Origin: Candidatus Omnitrophota bacterium
GTDB lineage: Bacteria; Hinthialibacterota; Hinthialibacteria; Hinthialibacterales; JAKPRU01
Direction of reading: 5' to 3'
NCBI GenBank assembly: GCA_029570205.1
Contig: JAKQSI010000033.1
Span: forward strand, 1 to 64,000
DNA: 64,000 nucleotides
Below are positions 33,685-42,427 of the stretch, piece by piece. The position numbers were made by a program, and so were the translations under genes. Under the pieces are notes generated by a model, which saw only the letters and a list, made by a program, of their open reading frames with translations, had not been told where the DNA came from and did no database searches. How positions within the stretch are numbered: the stretch's first letter is position 1; each line of letters starts with the position of its first letter.

Positions 33685-35763
33685 TCAGGGCACGGCCGGC
33701 GGCGGGGTTTCCAGCCATTTCTTATTGAAAGCGTAGTGCTGGCGGCTGCTGATGAGCTGAATCACCCCATCCGCCGTCTGGCAGACAGAAAGATAGCCTT
33801 TCGGCTCCGCCTTTTCATAATCCATCAGGAAAAGACGGCCGTCAAGTTGTTCTATATATCGTCCCGGTCCGTCATCGCTGATCAGGCGAATAACCGGCCA
33901 GGTTTCGCCGTCATCGTACGAAAGCGCGGCGAACAGGCCGGAAACCGGTCGCTGTTTCCCGCTCGCATCGGTGAGGAGAATTGTCCGGTCCGGTTCCCGT
34001 TCGGAACCGGCAAAAGAGGCGAAGAATAGAGGACCTTCCTGAAGTCGAATCAATACCAATCGTTGCCCTCCGGATATGGGAGGAAACGGGCTTGCGCTAT
34101 AGGTCCAGGTTTTGCCCATATCCGAAGAGATACTTTTGGGCATCCGATTGTCGATATCGTTACCCCGTCCCAGAGCCATTAGCCGTCCGTCGGTCAGTTG
34201 GACAACACCGGCGTGGATTCCGGCGATCAGCGACTCGCAGGCCTCGGTCCAGGTCGCTCCGTTGTCCCGGCTCACATAGAGGGTCGAGCCGGTTTCCGTT
34301 TCGGTCCGTGCCGCATCCGAGGGAAGAAAAATCCAGCCTTCGCGCGAGCGAAAGACCGATTCGATCGGCATGTGGCTCGCGTGATGCTCCGGTAGAATAA
34401 TCCGCGCTTTCGACCAGGTTGCTCCACTGTCCGTGGAAGTGCGCATGATAATAGCCAGATTCCCCCATGTCGATGCAACGGAGAGTCCGACAAAATGGTA
34501 GATCGTCTTGTCGCCGTCGAACCACAGCGCCGGTGCATGGTCGTTTCGGTCCGGGGCATCCCAGAACGGCGAGGCCGGTTCCCATTGCTCCTGTCCATAC
34601 CGAAGGCGGCTTGCGGCCAGACCTAATTCTCTACTTTTCTCTGAGGTACACGTGTACCAGATCGCGAGTAAATCACCGTTCGGGCATTCGACTAACGCCG
34701 GATCATGGTTATGATAATAGAACAGGGGACCGTACGATTGAGGAGGGATAATGACATATTGCCGGGGCCCTTTGAAAGACGGCTTTTCGGGATCCGGACC
34801 GTTCCGGATATCGACTGGAACCGCCTGCGTTACATTCTGTTGATTCAACGGAAGCGGCGGCGCAGGCAGAGGCGGCGACGGCGGCATTTTCCCGATCACC
34901 AGACGAAAACCGATCAACCAGTTACGCTCTTCTGGAACGGTACCCATCCGATTAGCGGAACGCAGATAATAGAGTTCTGTAGAATGGCTGCCTCCGCGCG
35001 TGACACGAAAATCGCCGTCGGCCCGCCCAACCGGATTAACCTGGTCCCCGGGTTCGTATGGCCCGTACCAATCCAGACACCACTCCTCGACATTCCCGTG
35101 CATATCAAACAGCCCCCACGGATTCGGCGGTGTTTTCCCGACCGTAAGATCGATTTTGGCTGCTTTCTCTGTCCGGGATGGATGCGGAAACCAATCCTGA
35201 CAGGGATTCTTATGAAAAACTTGGGGTAGAGAGTCGCCGGTATGGAATGGTGTCAGTGTCCCCGCTCGGCACGCATATTCCCACTCGGCTTCTGTGGGTA
35301 GACGGTACGGAATGCCCTCTTTTTTTGAAATCCACTTACAGAAATTCAGGGCATCCTGCCAGCTGACAAAAATCACCGCCTCCTCATCGCCGGATGAAAA
35401 GCCCAGTTTCCCGCGCAAGTCTCGATGGCTGGGATCGAATTGTTCGTATTGCGCGTTGGTTACTTCATGGGCGCCCAGATAGAACGGGTTGGTTATGGTG
35501 ACCTTGTGACGGGGCCATTCGTCGAAATCCCCATACCGGCGGTGGACGGTCCCACCGCGTTCCTCATGGTTGTCGAACGGTTGACGCAATTCCTCCGGCA
35601 AAAGACGGTCATAGACCCCCATCAGAAACTCCCCCGCTTCCATGCGGATAAAATGTTGCCCCAATGAGTTGGTGTACTCTTTGCCGCTTGGCTGGGACCA
35701 TCCACGGCCGCTCATCAGGAGAATCGGTCCGACAAACAGGAGCATCCGAATTGTTTGCTTCAT
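33685..35763 (-). CDS. Fusion of FGE-sulfatase (SUMF1-like) domain and sialidase
   Basis: 692 residues with a signal peptide (1-23). Residues about 28-290 are an FGE-sulfatase/SUMF1-type domain: AGEFLMGVY, LGAHEVTNAQYEQF, RLPTEAEWEYACRAGT, WGLFDMHGNVEEWCLDWYGP and VTRGGSH. A proline-rich linker (about 294-306) leads to a sialidase-like beta-propeller (about 345-690) with four Asp-box repeats (STDSGATW, SRDNGATW, SSDMGKTW, SYDDGETW) and an arginine-rich start. The first domain has no obvious redox Cys pair as in true FGE, so it may bind glycans rather than modify sulfatases. The protein probably cleaves terminal sialic-type sugars outside the cell. It converges with the fucosidase cluster. Confidence 0.85.
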   Translation of the reverse strand: MKQTIRMLLFVGPILLMSGRGWSQPSGKEYTNSLGQHFIRMEAGEFLMGVYDRLLPEELRQPFDNHEERGGTVHRRYGDFDEWPRHKVTITNPFYLGAHEVTNAQYEQFDPSHRDLRGKLGFSSGDEEAVIFVSWQDALNFCKWISKKEGIPYRLPTEAEWEYACRAGTLTPFHTGDSLPQVFHKNPCQDWFPHPSRTEKAAKIDLTVGKTPPNPWGLFDMHGNVEEWCLDWYGPYEPGDQVNPVGRADGDFRVTRGGSHSTELYYLRSANRMGTVPEERNWLIGFRLVIGKMPPSPPLPAPPLPLNQQNVTQAVPVDIRNGPDPEKPSFKGPRQYVIIPPQSYGPLFYYHNHDPALVECPNGDLLAIWYTCTSEKSRELGLAASRLRYGQEQWEPASPFWDAPDRNDHAPALWFDGDKTIYHFVGLSVASTWGNLAIIMRTSTDSGATWSKARIILPEHHASHMPIESVFRSREGWIFLPSDAARTETETGSTLYVSRDNGATWTEACESLIAGIHAGVVQLTDGRLMALGRGNDIDNRMPKSISSDMGKTWTYSASPFPPISGGQRLVLIRLQEGPLFFASFAGSEREPDRTILLTDASGKQRPVSGLFAALSYDDGETWPVIRLISDDGPGRYIEQLDGRLFLMDYEKAEPKGYLSVCQTADGVIQLISSRQHYAFNKKWLETPPPAVP

Positions 35764-35961
35764 TTTTCAATCCTTGTTTCTGTGGTGTCGACCGCTTTGG
35801 AGATCTTCCAGTCAAAAATCGACCCTCCTTTGCTTCCTCCTGAAGACCGGGGGGAATACAAGGGGGAGATGATCCGGGACCGCAGGATTTCAGCCGGCTT
35901 TCGTGTCAACCTCCACCGGCCCAAACAGATCTTCGGGGGAGGGATTCCGCTCCTCCTTCTG

Positions 35962-37410
35962 TCAGCATTCCTCGACAACCTTCAAGCCCAACAGGTGGGC
36001 CAAGTGGCGGACGCTTCGAGTGTGGTCACCGTAGTAAGCTACTCGGTGCAGTGAAGCAAAGTAGTCCTTCGCGCTTGCGCCAAGCGCACCGCCGCCCCAA
36101 TTCTCCGATAGCTTGTCCGCATCCCTCACTTCGGCAACGATTTCTGTTCGGCAGCCTCGCTCCGTATCTTTGGGGACCTTGGGAACCTCGATGATCTTCC
36201 CCGTGAACACCAGCAAAGTGTCGAGGTGGATCATTTTCGTGAATGTAACTTCCTGCCCGATGCGATAATGGACCTCGGTAACAGCCCCGCCACGGATCTC
36301 TGCGTGACGGCGGAGCAGATAAGGAGCCTTCGCGCTTTCGGGACCCTCCATTCGCAGCGGGGCCGAGCAGTGGGAGAGATGAAAGGCGTTCTTTGCCGTA
36401 TCTACGCCCGCTGCGTTGCCCAAAAACCCGGCTCGGTTCAGTGCGTATTGGAAAATGAGCATGGTCAGCAGACAGTCCATATCCCCGTCGCAAGCGGCAG
36501 GAATCCCCCGGTCGTTCAGGCGCGAGAACCCCAGGCACGGGAAACCTCTCGGCAGCCAGCTCATGCACGTTCCGACAGAAAGTCCATGAGCGTGGTTTTC
36601 GGCGATGAGCTGATCCAATGTCAAACTCGCTCGCGCCGCTTTGATAACATCCTCCCGTGTCGGTTCGACAACGCGCTCTGCCTCTTTGATCCACTGCTCC
36701 GCCCGTTTTTCCGCGGCGTCGTTATCCACGCCTGTCATGACCTCGTCGTACCGTTCCTCGGCGAGCGGCACGAGTTCCACACCCAGCCGGTCTCTCACCA
36801 GGTCCGGCGAGGAGGAGGCTGGTGTGCCTTTGAGCGGGGGTGAGACAAGTACGCGGCTCTGTCGGAGAAGCGGGATTACTCGGAGCAACGCCGCCGCTTG
36901 CTCCAGGTCGTTATAGTCGCTGCTTTCGAACAGTGTGATCCGGTTCCCCTCTGCGCGCCATGGGTTCACCAGACACCAGTCGTGCCCGCCGACAACGGGT
37001 ATGTGAAAGACCGCTGCAGGTCGGCCCTCTTTGAAGACTATCGGCATGACGCTGCGAAGCCCAAAAATGTCCGTGCTGATTGCCAGCACGGGGGCATCCG
37101 GGCCGGATTGCGCCAGCAACTGGGCGGTTTCATCGGCGTTGCACGCCTGGCCGATAACGAACTCCACATTGCCGAGGTTTTTCTCCGCCTCGGCCAGGCG
37201 CTCGCGTGCGGCCGTAACCTCGGTTTCCGATAAGGCCCAGCTGCGCTCACCCGGTTTGCCGGCAATGATCGCGCAGATTCGGACTTTCGAACCGGGCGAG
37301 GATGCCGCGCTCGACACATCCTTCGCAGCAGCCAGGTGACCGGCTGCCAGCGCTATCCCGCTTGCTGCACTTACTTCGAGAAACTGCCGACGAGTGCAAT
37401 GTGTACACAT
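35962..37410 (-). CDS. Tat-exported L-fucose-isomerase-like protein
   Basis: 482 residues from the ATG at 37410 (AAGGAGA upstream; the longer frame is discarded). Twin-arginine signal TRRQFLEVSAASGIALAAG (about 7-25). The mature chain has the fucose/arabinose-isomerase-like fold: IFGLRSVMPIVF (about 117-128), CMSWLPRGFPCLGFSRLND (about 286-304), PAACDGDMDCLLTM (about 308-321) and a Glu-rich C-terminal beta domain. Authentic sugar isomerases are cytoplasmic; a Tat signal on this fold is unusual but recurs in PVC-type genomes. Proximity to GH29 suggests fucose is the substrate, but that is inference. Flanked by an MFS gene on the other strand. Confidence 0.8.
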   Translation of the reverse strand: MCTHCTRRQFLEVSAASGIALAAGHLAAAKDVSSAASSPGSKVRICAIIAGKPGERSWALSETEVTAARERLAEAEKNLGNVEFVIGQACNADETAQLLAQSGPDAPVLAISTDIFGLRSVMPIVFKEGRPAAVFHIPVVGGHDWCLVNPWRAEGNRITLFESSDYNDLEQAAALLRVIPLLRQSRVLVSPPLKGTPASSSPDLVRDRLGVELVPLAEERYDEVMTGVDNDAAEKRAEQWIKEAERVVEPTREDVIKAARASLTLDQLIAENHAHGLSVGTCMSWLPRGFPCLGFSRLNDRGIPAACDGDMDCLLTMLIFQYALNRAGFLGNAAGVDTAKNAFHLSHCSAPLRMEGPESAKAPYLLRRHAEIRGGAVTEVHYRIGQEVTFTKMIHLDTLLVFTGKIIEVPKVPKDTERGCRTEIVAEVRDADKLSENWGGGALGASAKDYFASLHRVAYYGDHTRSVRHLAHLLGLKVVEEC

Positions 37411-37530
37411 GAGTGGTTTCTCCTTATCTTCCAGCGCCTTTCCAAGTCGATTCCACCGGTGCTGGTACTCCTGTTTGCAAGCCTTGTCTAGGGCCATCTG
37501 CGAGCGGCGTCACTGGGGGAAAGGGTTTGT

Positions 37531-37574
37531 GAGTTTCTCCCCCGAAGATCGGAGGAGGTCAGGTGCGGGTTGAT
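37531..37574 (-). repeat. Repeat family B copy
   Basis: Read on the minus strand, it carries CCGATCTTCGGGGGAGAAAC preceded by ACCTGACCTCCT, matching the family B element at 38926-39005. A shorter piece, GATCTTCGGGGGAGG, lies at 35930-35944, just after another G-rich stretch (about 35819-35871). Confidence 0.55.
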
Positions 37575-37672
37575 ACGGCACATCCCGACTTCCGAAATCA
37601 CCCCACGGCCTACAGAGACCGCTTTCACATCGCTAGACTGTTCCCTTGTTTGACCCCGGGGGACACAAGGCC

Positions 37673-38866
37673 ATGAATTCCGAATCCGTATCTGTCGCCA
37701 ATGGCGAACACAGCGTTCGCCTCCTGAAAACGTTCATTTTCTTTCTCTATGGAATTGCCGCATTATCCGGACCGTATCTTACCCTGCATTACCGGAAGCA
37801 GGGGCTTTCCGGCAAGGAGATCGGTCTGCTTGGCACAGTGTTTCCGTTCATGGTGATTTTCCTGCCGCCGGTGTGGGGATATATCTCCGATCGCGCCAGG
37901 GACCCTCGTATGATCCAGTTCGTGGGGGTGGCGATGTCGGGTCTTGCTCTTATGCCGTGCGCATTCGGGCGCTCCTTTGCGTTCTTTCTCCCGTGCATCC
38001 TTGTTTTCTCGATTTTTAATTGCCCCCTGGCTCCCATCAGCGACAGCCAGATTTTCGCGGTGGTTGCCGCTTACGGCGGGGATTACGGGAGAATCCGGGT
38101 GTGGGGCAGTCTCGGATTTAATTTCACGCTGTTGGTTCTTTCCATTGTCTTTCTTTTCACGTCGGAAATTCGAGTCATTTTTGTAGTCTTGTTCTTTGTC
38201 GTTGTGGCGGCCCTGCTGAGTCTCCGTGGTGTACCGAATCTTCCGTCTCGGCTGAAGCACGGCGAATATCTGCAAGGGATCAAGCTGCTTCGGAACCGGA
38301 AGTTTTTTGTGTTGATTGTGGGTGTATTTATCAACCGCCTGGCCCTGACACCGCTGTATACGTTTTTGAGTATCTATTTGCGGGAGATGAACATTTCTTT
38401 ACCGGTCATCGGACTGATCTGGATGATCGGTCCTTTCGCGGAACAGGTTTTTTTCCATTATGGAGATGTTCTGCTGAGGGTGTTTCGGATTAAGGGGTTG
38501 ATTATGCTCAGCCTGGTAGCCGGGGCTGTGCGTCTGTTTCTCCTTGCCGGTCAACCGCCGACCTGGGTAATTCTCCTTTCGCAGCTGTTGCACTGTCTCA
38601 CCTTTGCCGCGAATCACTTGGGCGCAGTAGTTTATGTCGATTCCTACCTGCCGCCTCAGCTGCGATCGAGCGGCCAGACCATTTTCTCGGCGATTGCCAT
38701 TGGAACCGGTTGCGCCATCGGCTCTTATATCGGCGGCCTGCTCTTTGATTCGGTCGGAATCGCGGTCACCTTTGGAATCATGGGATTTGTAACCATCCTT
38801 GGAGCGGGTTTCTTCTGGTTCGCGTTCCACCCGAACGACCGGCCGCGTGGCCGTTTGGAGATATGA
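37673..38866 (+). CDS. Major facilitator superfamily transporter
   Basis: 397 residues from the ATG at 37673. About 12 hydrophobic helices in two halves, of the MFS_1_like type: FFLYGIAALSGPYLTLHYRK first helix (about 19-38), then the between-helix-2-3 motif VWGYISDRARDP (about 64-75) with the Asp-Arg pair, and GRIRVWGSLGFN (about 139-150). Related proteins include nucleoside/proton symporters and sugar-related exporters. No specificity motif can be read. Position between the sugar-degradation cluster and a surface glycosyltransferase-like gene fits uptake of released monosaccharides, but this is inference. Confidence 0.87.
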   Translation: MNSESVSVANGEHSVRLLKTFIFFLYGIAALSGPYLTLHYRKQGLSGKEIGLLGTVFPFMVIFLPPVWGYISDRARDPRMIQFVGVAMSGLALMPCAFGRSFAFFLPCILVFSIFNCPLAPISDSQIFAVVAAYGGDYGRIRVWGSLGFNFTLLVLSIVFLFTSEIRVIFVVLFFVVVAALLSLRGVPNLPSRLKHGEYLQGIKLLRNRKFFVLIVGVFINRLALTPLYTFLSIYLREMNISLPVIGLIWMIGPFAEQVFFHYGDVLLRVFRIKGLIMLSLVAGAVRLFLLAGQPPTWVILLSQLLHCLTFAANHLGAVVYVDSYLPPQLRSSGQTIFSAIAIGTGCAIGSYIGGLLFDSVGIAVTFGIMGFVTILGAGFFWFAFHPNDRPRGRLEI

Positions 38867-39238
38867 GACTGTCTCCCAAGAAGGCTCGGTCACAACCGTC
38901 ACGCCGAGGAATCTTGCCCGATCCGGTCAACCCCCACCTCACCTCCCCCGATCTTCGGGGGAGGAACTTCTCTCCCAAAGTTTCTGGGAGACAGAGAGGG
39001 GGTTGTGCAGATCTTCACCCCAATCACCGGCCCCGCTGGAGAGAGGCTCCTGAGAAAGCTCAGTCATCGACAGCACGGAGGCCTGTCCCATCGGTTTTCC
39101 AGGTCATGTCTCACCAGTTGGCCAGGCATCTCTGCCCGGCAAAATCGCCGCGCATCTCCCAATTTCCCTTGTCGACACGCTCCATACCGTCCAGAATGTT
39201 CACCCCCGGTCCGACAGAATTGCCAACAAGAGGCAAGC
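38867..39238. other. Intergenic repeat cluster (families A, B and C)
   Basis: Holds a B element (38926-39005: CTCCCCCGATCTTCGGGGGA then CTCCCAAAGTTTCTGGGAG), a C element (39021-39041), and a degraded A element (39050-39148) with palindromes near 39069-39087 and 39121-39140. Long open frames run across it on + but are repeat-derived; none has a credible ribosome site. Confidence 0.6.
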
Positions 39239-41239
39239 ATGCGCCTGAAATGTCCTTTCCCGCAGATCGGTCCCTGCCTTGCGGCGCTCGGAGCCGGTGT
39301 GCTTTATCTGCGCACAATGTCTCCCGGATTCTCGTTTGGCGACAGCGGGGAGCTGATTGCCGGCGCTGCAACATTGGGAATCGTGCATCCGCCGGGGTAC
39401 TCCCTGTATCTCCTGATGGCGCATGTCTTCCTGACCCTGCCGATCCCGGGCGACATTGCCTGGCGGGTGAATCTGTTCACGGCATTGTGCGGGGTGGCTG
39501 CCGTATCGCTGCTGTGTGTATTTCTACGGCGGATGATTCTGCACTTGCCTGCCTCCGAACGCACAGCGGATTTTGCGGCTCTGACCGGCGCGTTCTTTTT
39601 TGCCGCATCGCGGACCTGGTGGTCTCAATGCGTGGTGACAGAGGTCTATACGCTCCAGATCCTTCTCGTCGTCGGTATCTTGCTGACCCTGGAGACAAAA
39701 CGATTCTCCGCAGCCTGGTTCTTGAGCGGACTCTCGTTGATCGCCCATCCGTCCTCTGTTCTTGTGTTCCCGTTGAGTCTCTGGTTTACCTGTGCCTCGG
39801 TGCGCCTGTCTCGGAAGAATCTGGCCCGATTTGCCCTGCTGTTTCTTCTGGGTCTCTCTCCGTGTCTCTATGTTTATTTGCGGGCGATAGGGTCTCCCTT
39901 TCAGGACTGGGGGCAGATTCTTTCAGTCGGCGATGCGTTCCGGCATCTGACACGTGAACGTTACGGCCATTTCGAACTGCATCGCCTGTACGCCCTGGGG
40001 TGGATGCTGAAACGTTACGCCTGGAGCCTTGTACTGGAATGGCCGTTTGTGGGTCCGGTGTTGGCGGTGATCGGGTGGGCCGCTCTTCGACATTGGCAAA
40101 CGTTTCTCGCGGATGTCTGGCTGGGGCAGTTCCTTTTGACCGGACCGGTTGCCGTGATTCTGATCACCGGCCTGTTGGCTCCCAGCCAGCGAACCGACTT
40201 TGAGCCGTTCTGTCTCCTTTCTTATCTGATGCTTTCGTGCCTGATCGCGATCAGTGTTACCTGGTTGGTTCAGCGATGGTCAATGTGGGGGGCGTCGATT
40301 GCTGTGCTTGTCCTTGCGCTGGTGTGTCTGGTCAACGGGCCGATTGTCTCGCAGTCGGACAACATTGTTCCCCAAGTCTATGCTCGCCTGCTTGTCTCCT
40401 CGATTCCATTCGGCGCCGTAGTGGAATCGATCAAGGACTCCACGGCGTACGCGCTGGACTACGAGATTGCGGTAAACGGAACACGTCGCGATCTCGTGAT
40501 CGACCGAGGTTTTTCCGGTAAAGGTCTGGTATCGGACATCCGACACCTCGCCGAGAAAGGATATGCCGTCTTCACCGATATTGTAGTCGATACCTGGGTA
40601 TTGCATGACCGAATGAAACCCTCCGGGCTGCTCGTGCAAGTCTGCCCCGAGCCGATTGAAACGCTTTCAATGGAAGAGATCGAACCGGTTCAACAAGCGC
40701 TGAAAGGATTTCAGGCTTCTGTCATACGTCGGATGGCCCGGTCTCCCCGAAGCCTGGAAGGGCGAGTGATCGGAACCCATTGGATCGATTGGGGCATGTT
40801 GCTCGGGGCGCGTGACCGCCTCGATGAAGCCGAGGCCTGCTATCTGGAAGCCCTCACATGGAATCCCAACAGCGTGGACGCTCGTCTCCAGCTGGCCGAA
40901 CTGGCGATTCGCCGGGGGGACTGGGACTCTGCCTCGAGTCATCTGGCCGCCGCCGTCCAATCGGATCCTTTCTCGCCGGAGATTTACCGCATTCGGGGCC
41001 GTCTGAAATTGGTGCAACAGGATTTGGACGGAGCAATCGCCGATTGGGAATACGCGAGGAAAATCGCCCCGGAAGAGATTCTTTCACGTGTATTATTGGC
41101 AAAGGCCTATTTGGAAATGGGGAACTCTCAAAATGCAGAGATACTTCTTCTGGAAATCCTTCAGCGCCAACCCGCCCATCCCGAAGCGATCTCTATGCTT
41201 CGGCAGATATTCGGAAAGCAGAATATCCCCGGCCCCTGA
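39239..41239 (+). CDS. DUF2723 GT-C-like membrane protein with TPR tail
   Basis: 666 residues from the ATG at 39239 (AGAGG upstream). N-terminal DUF2723: TMSPGFSFGDSGELIAGAAT (about 21-40) and GIVHPPGYSLYLLMAH (about 42-57), where the Asp in GDSGE corresponds to the GT-C first-loop acid. About nine membrane helices run to roughly residue 390; a soluble linker follows; the C-terminal 120 residues form about three TPRs (YLEALTWNPNSVDARLQLAE, then AAVQSDPFSPEIYRIRGRLK). DUF2723 proteins are thought to be protein O-mannosyltransferase relatives. It would act on the outer face of the inner membrane, with the TPR perhaps binding protein partners. Confidence 0.85.
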   Translation: MRLKCPFPQIGPCLAALGAGVLYLRTMSPGFSFGDSGELIAGAATLGIVHPPGYSLYLLMAHVFLTLPIPGDIAWRVNLFTALCGVAAVSLLCVFLRRMILHLPASERTADFAALTGAFFFAASRTWWSQCVVTEVYTLQILLVVGILLTLETKRFSAAWFLSGLSLIAHPSSVLVFPLSLWFTCASVRLSRKNLARFALLFLLGLSPCLYVYLRAIGSPFQDWGQILSVGDAFRHLTRERYGHFELHRLYALGWMLKRYAWSLVLEWPFVGPVLAVIGWAALRHWQTFLADVWLGQFLLTGPVAVILITGLLAPSQRTDFEPFCLLSYLMLSCLIAISVTWLVQRWSMWGASIAVLVLALVCLVNGPIVSQSDNIVPQVYARLLVSSIPFGAVVESIKDSTAYALDYEIAVNGTRRDLVIDRGFSGKGLVSDIRHLAEKGYAVFTDIVVDTWVLHDRMKPSGLLVQVCPEPIETLSMEEIEPVQQALKGFQASVIRRMARSPRSLEGRVIGTHWIDWGMLLGARDRLDEAEACYLEALTWNPNSVDARLQLAELAIRRGDWDSASSHLAAAVQSDPFSPEIYRIRGRLKLVQQDLDGAIADWEYARKIAPEEILSRVLLAKAYLEMGNSQNAEILLLEILQRQPAHPEAISMLRQIFGKQNIPGP

Positions 41240-41286
41240 CAGAGAGTTCTTATTTGGTGTCTATCTGTGCCTGTCTGCTGTTGTCC

Positions 41287-42063
41287 TCACCGGACCGGCT
41301 TGAATGTCTCATGGAAGAAATCCACCAGCAACGCCATTTCCCTGGGACGCTGGTCGTACTTGGGAGGCACATCAAATGTGAACTCTACCGGCTTCCCCCC
41401 TTTTTTGATATAGGTCAGTTTCAAGTTCAGTGTCTTGGTATCTGCAAGAATATCCGCCTTTTTTTCCGGATTTTTCTTGTTCTTTCCGACAGGAACATAT
41501 CGGTCGAAACCGAGAATCATGGATTTGTAATAGAAGTCCTGTCGAAGAGTCAAATCCCGCAACAATTCTTCCTGGAGTTTTCCCTCGACCTGAACTCCTT
41601 TCTCATTGGATAGAATCACCTTGGAGGCCATATTGCTGGGCAAGGTGTATTCCGGCCCGCCGGGCGTCCAGCGAAACACCACCACCATTTGAATAACGTC
41701 GTCCGGGATTTCTTTTTCAAAATACTCCTTGAGGAGGTCATTGACCTCTTGAGTCTTCAGCTCGTTGAGCGGAGTCTGCTGTTTCAGCTCGCGGATCTTC
41801 CTCACAATGAAATACTCCGCGTTATGCCACCGGGCAATACATTCGACGTTATCGACCAGATAGACGCTTCGAGCAATGATTTTCTTGTTGGGATCCAACA
41901 GGTCTCCCCAGTACAGGTCCACTGCATCGAGTTTGGATGGAGTCTGCTGCTCGACCTTTATTTGGAACACATCCTCCCGGTCGGTTTTATCCTCCGCGAG
42001 GACAGGCAGGGTCAAACAGAGAATCCCGAATACAAAAGCGCCGATCGACGAACGAACCACCAT
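41287..42063 (-). CDS. Secreted hypothetical protein
   Basis: 258 residues from the ATG at 42063, with AAGGAGG upstream (an earlier in-frame ATG is unsupported). Signal peptide 1-23 (SSIGAFVFGILCLTLPVLA). The mature part is polar with repeated Lys/Glu/Asp: a first half with VDLYWGDLLDPNKKIIARSV and VECIARWHNAEY, and a second half rich in strands ending EFTFDVPPKYDQRPREMAL. I do not recognise a family. Convergent with the DUF2723 gene. The chain has no cysteine except one near residue 92, so it is unlikely to be disulfide-rich. Confidence 0.7.
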   Translation of the reverse strand: MVVRSSIGAFVFGILCLTLPVLAEDKTDREDVFQIKVEQQTPSKLDAVDLYWGDLLDPNKKIIARSVYLVDNVECIARWHNAEYFIVRKIRELKQQTPLNELKTQEVNDLLKEYFEKEIPDDVIQMVVVFRWTPGGPEYTLPSNMASKVILSNEKGVQVEGKLQEELLRDLTLRQDFYYKSMILGFDRYVPVGKNKKNPEKKADILADTKTLNLKLTYIKKGGKPVEFTFDVPPKYDQRPREMALLVDFFHETFKPVR

Positions 42064-42427
42064 GGCAACAAACCTCCTTGGTTCCGACTGTCCCACCCAC
42101 CCCATTTCCTTCCGCAAAAGTTTCCTTCCCCTTTGAGAAAACTTTCTTCTTTCACCACTGGGAAAGCCTCAAGGCTCTCTCTGCATCCGGCAAAAAGGTT
42201 GGGATGAGGGTTTTCGATTTCGAACATTTTAGGAAACGACCGACTATCGAAAAAGGTTACGATATTCGCAGACAGGCCGTCTCAACAGACTCAAAAAGTA
42301 AAAGCCTCTTTCCCTGTCCGGCAAAAAGACGACGGGTTCAACAGAAAAAAGACACTCTATCCAGTGCTGCACCCCAAAAGCGCACAGCCGTGCCCCCGCA
42401 CACCTGTCAATCTCCGATTCGCGGTCG
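42064..42427. other. Intergenic stretch between two minus-strand genes
   Basis: 364 bases with pyrimidine-rich character and several A-runs on +. No ribosome site, motif or strong hairpin supports a gene. Frames present are short. Confidence 0.5.

Noticed and set aside
38863-39957. + strand open frame overlapping the DUF2723 gene
   Set aside because: Begins in repeats and runs out of frame over the DUF2723 membrane region; composition is not protein-like.
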